NCBI RefSeq assembly: GCF_000260135.1
Contig: NZ_JH651384.1
Coordinates: forward strand, 4,138,693-4,202,692
Length of the DNA stretch: 64,000 nucleotides
From: Thiothrix nivea DSM 5205
Lineage (GTDB): Bacteria; Pseudomonadota; Gammaproteobacteria; Thiotrichales; Thiotrichaceae
Direction of reading: 5' to 3'
Shown here: positions 63,459 to 64,000 of the stretch, piece after piece
Position numbering within the stretch: position 1 is the stretch's first letter
Layout of the letters: the number at the start of each line of letters is the position of its first letter
Translations under genes and position numbers: made by a program
The notes under the pieces: model-generated
Database searches by the model: none
Seen by the model: only the letters and a program-made list of their open reading frames with translations
Told to the model about the DNA's origin: nothing

Positions 63459-64000
63459 TTACAGTTTTTTCAGGGTAGCCATCCACTTGTCAATTAGCCC
63501 ACCTTTACCGGTTTCGGCTTCGGCCTGATAGACATAACTGCCATAACCATGCCCGTAGCCGCTGTTGAAATCAACCCGGTTCAACAGCACGCCAGCCAAG
63601 GGAGCCTGGGCGCGGCGCAAGCGGGTAATGGCATTTTCCACCATGCCCAGACGGGTATGTTCCGCGCGCACGGTCAGCAGGGTGAGGCTGGAAAGGGAGG
63701 CCAGCACCAGGGTGTCAGCCAACCCCAGGACGGGCGGGCCATCGAGGATAATCTGGTCGAATTCCTTGCGGGCTGAAGCCAGCAGGGTTTGCATGTGCGG
63801 TGAGGCCAGCAGTTCGGCAGGGTCGTCCGGCGGGTTGCCGGCAGGGATCAGGTACAGGTTGCTGATGTCGGTTTCCCGAACCAGTGCACGGTTGTCAGTA
63901 ACACCGGAGAGGTAATTGGCCAGCCCCATGTTGGCGTTGACGCCCAGTGCTTTGTGCAGGGAGGGATTGCGCAGATCCGCGTCAATCAGCAGCACCTTGT
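63459..64000 (-). CDS. Tyrosine autokinase of the Wzc type, 3' part only
   Basis: The C-terminal part of a BY-kinase; the gene continues beyond the window. Visible are VLLIDADLRNPSLHKALGV (Walker A'), the IILDGPPVLGLADT Walker B and the NRVDFNSGYGHGYGSYVYQAEAE tail, with tyrosines spaced for autophosphorylation. This is a second kinase, different from the one at 23.2-25.4 kb, and probably marks the start of another polysaccharide locus. Confidence 0.9.
   Translation of the reverse strand, partial: KVLLIDADLRNPSLHKALGVNANMGLANYLSGVTDNRALVRETDISNLYLIPAGNPPDDPAELLASPHMQTLLASARKEFDQIILDGPPVLGLADTLVLASLSSLTLLTVRAEHTRLGMVENAITRLRRAQAPLAGVLLNRVDFNSGYGHGYGSYVYQAEAETGKGGLIDKWMATLKKL

Overview
The window looks like chromosomal DNA of a gammaproteobacterium. 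The class I PBP1b, the YoaA-TsaB neighbourhood, the PpsA/PpsR pair, the ccoNOQP-ccoG-ccoH-hemN-fnr block, YajR next to SSB and a DUF1820 protein together point to Gammaproteobacteria. A Thiothrix/Thiotrichaceae-like member is plausible, but that is an inference from gene content and I could not test it. Genes are tightly packed, with many 4-bp start/stop overlaps and convergent genes whose ends touch or overlap.

Layout. 1-7.3 kb: cell wall and housekeeping genes (PBP1b, TPR lipoprotein, YoaA helicase, TsaB, CysZ, a nitroreductase with a small partner). 7.3-15.5 kb: an accessory island with a DUF1703-type ATPase/nuclease, a two-gene TIR plus nSTAND-WD40 operon, palindromic repeats, a decayed gene and a DUF29 protein. 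15.5-23.2 kb: tRNA-Leu(CAA), queA, a duplicated SH3-like secreted protein, folD, the ppsA-ppsR operon and a LysR regulator. 23.2-38.1 kb: an exopolysaccharide locus. A minus-strand run holds a Wzy/WaaL-like protein, three glycosyltransferases, AsnB, a flippase, a deacetylase and a Wzc-like tyrosine kinase. Divergent from it are an acyltransferase and a FemAB/GNAT-like protein, followed by a convergent pectate-lyase-like protein. 38.2-46.4 kb: the cbb3 oxidase (ccoNOQP), its assembly genes ccoG and ccoH, oxygen-independent hemN, fnr and an unlisted 38-aa membrane protein. FNR boxes occur at three promoters. 46.4-54.4 kb: pssA, arfB, an ABC exporter, a fused 5-oxoprolinase/hydantoinase and an iron-ADH-family protein. 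54.5-64 kb: YajR-like MFS transporter, ssb, a complete IS1595-family element with target duplication, a TRIC/UPF0126 channel, class I fumarase, DUF1820, a hydroxyacid dehydrogenase, an MltB-like transglycosylase, an HExxH protein with a small membrane protein, and the 3' part of a second tyrosine kinase that runs off the window.

The most interesting parts are these. (1) The TIR/nSTAND-WD40 operon at 9.07-14.1 kb is a probable abortive-infection defence module whose TIR protein seems to carry two further degenerate TIR-like domains. (2) Palindromic repeats inserted in frame into two unrelated long genes include a 38-bp element identical in both. (3) An FNR circuit ties fnr, hemN, ccoN and a tiny membrane protein together.
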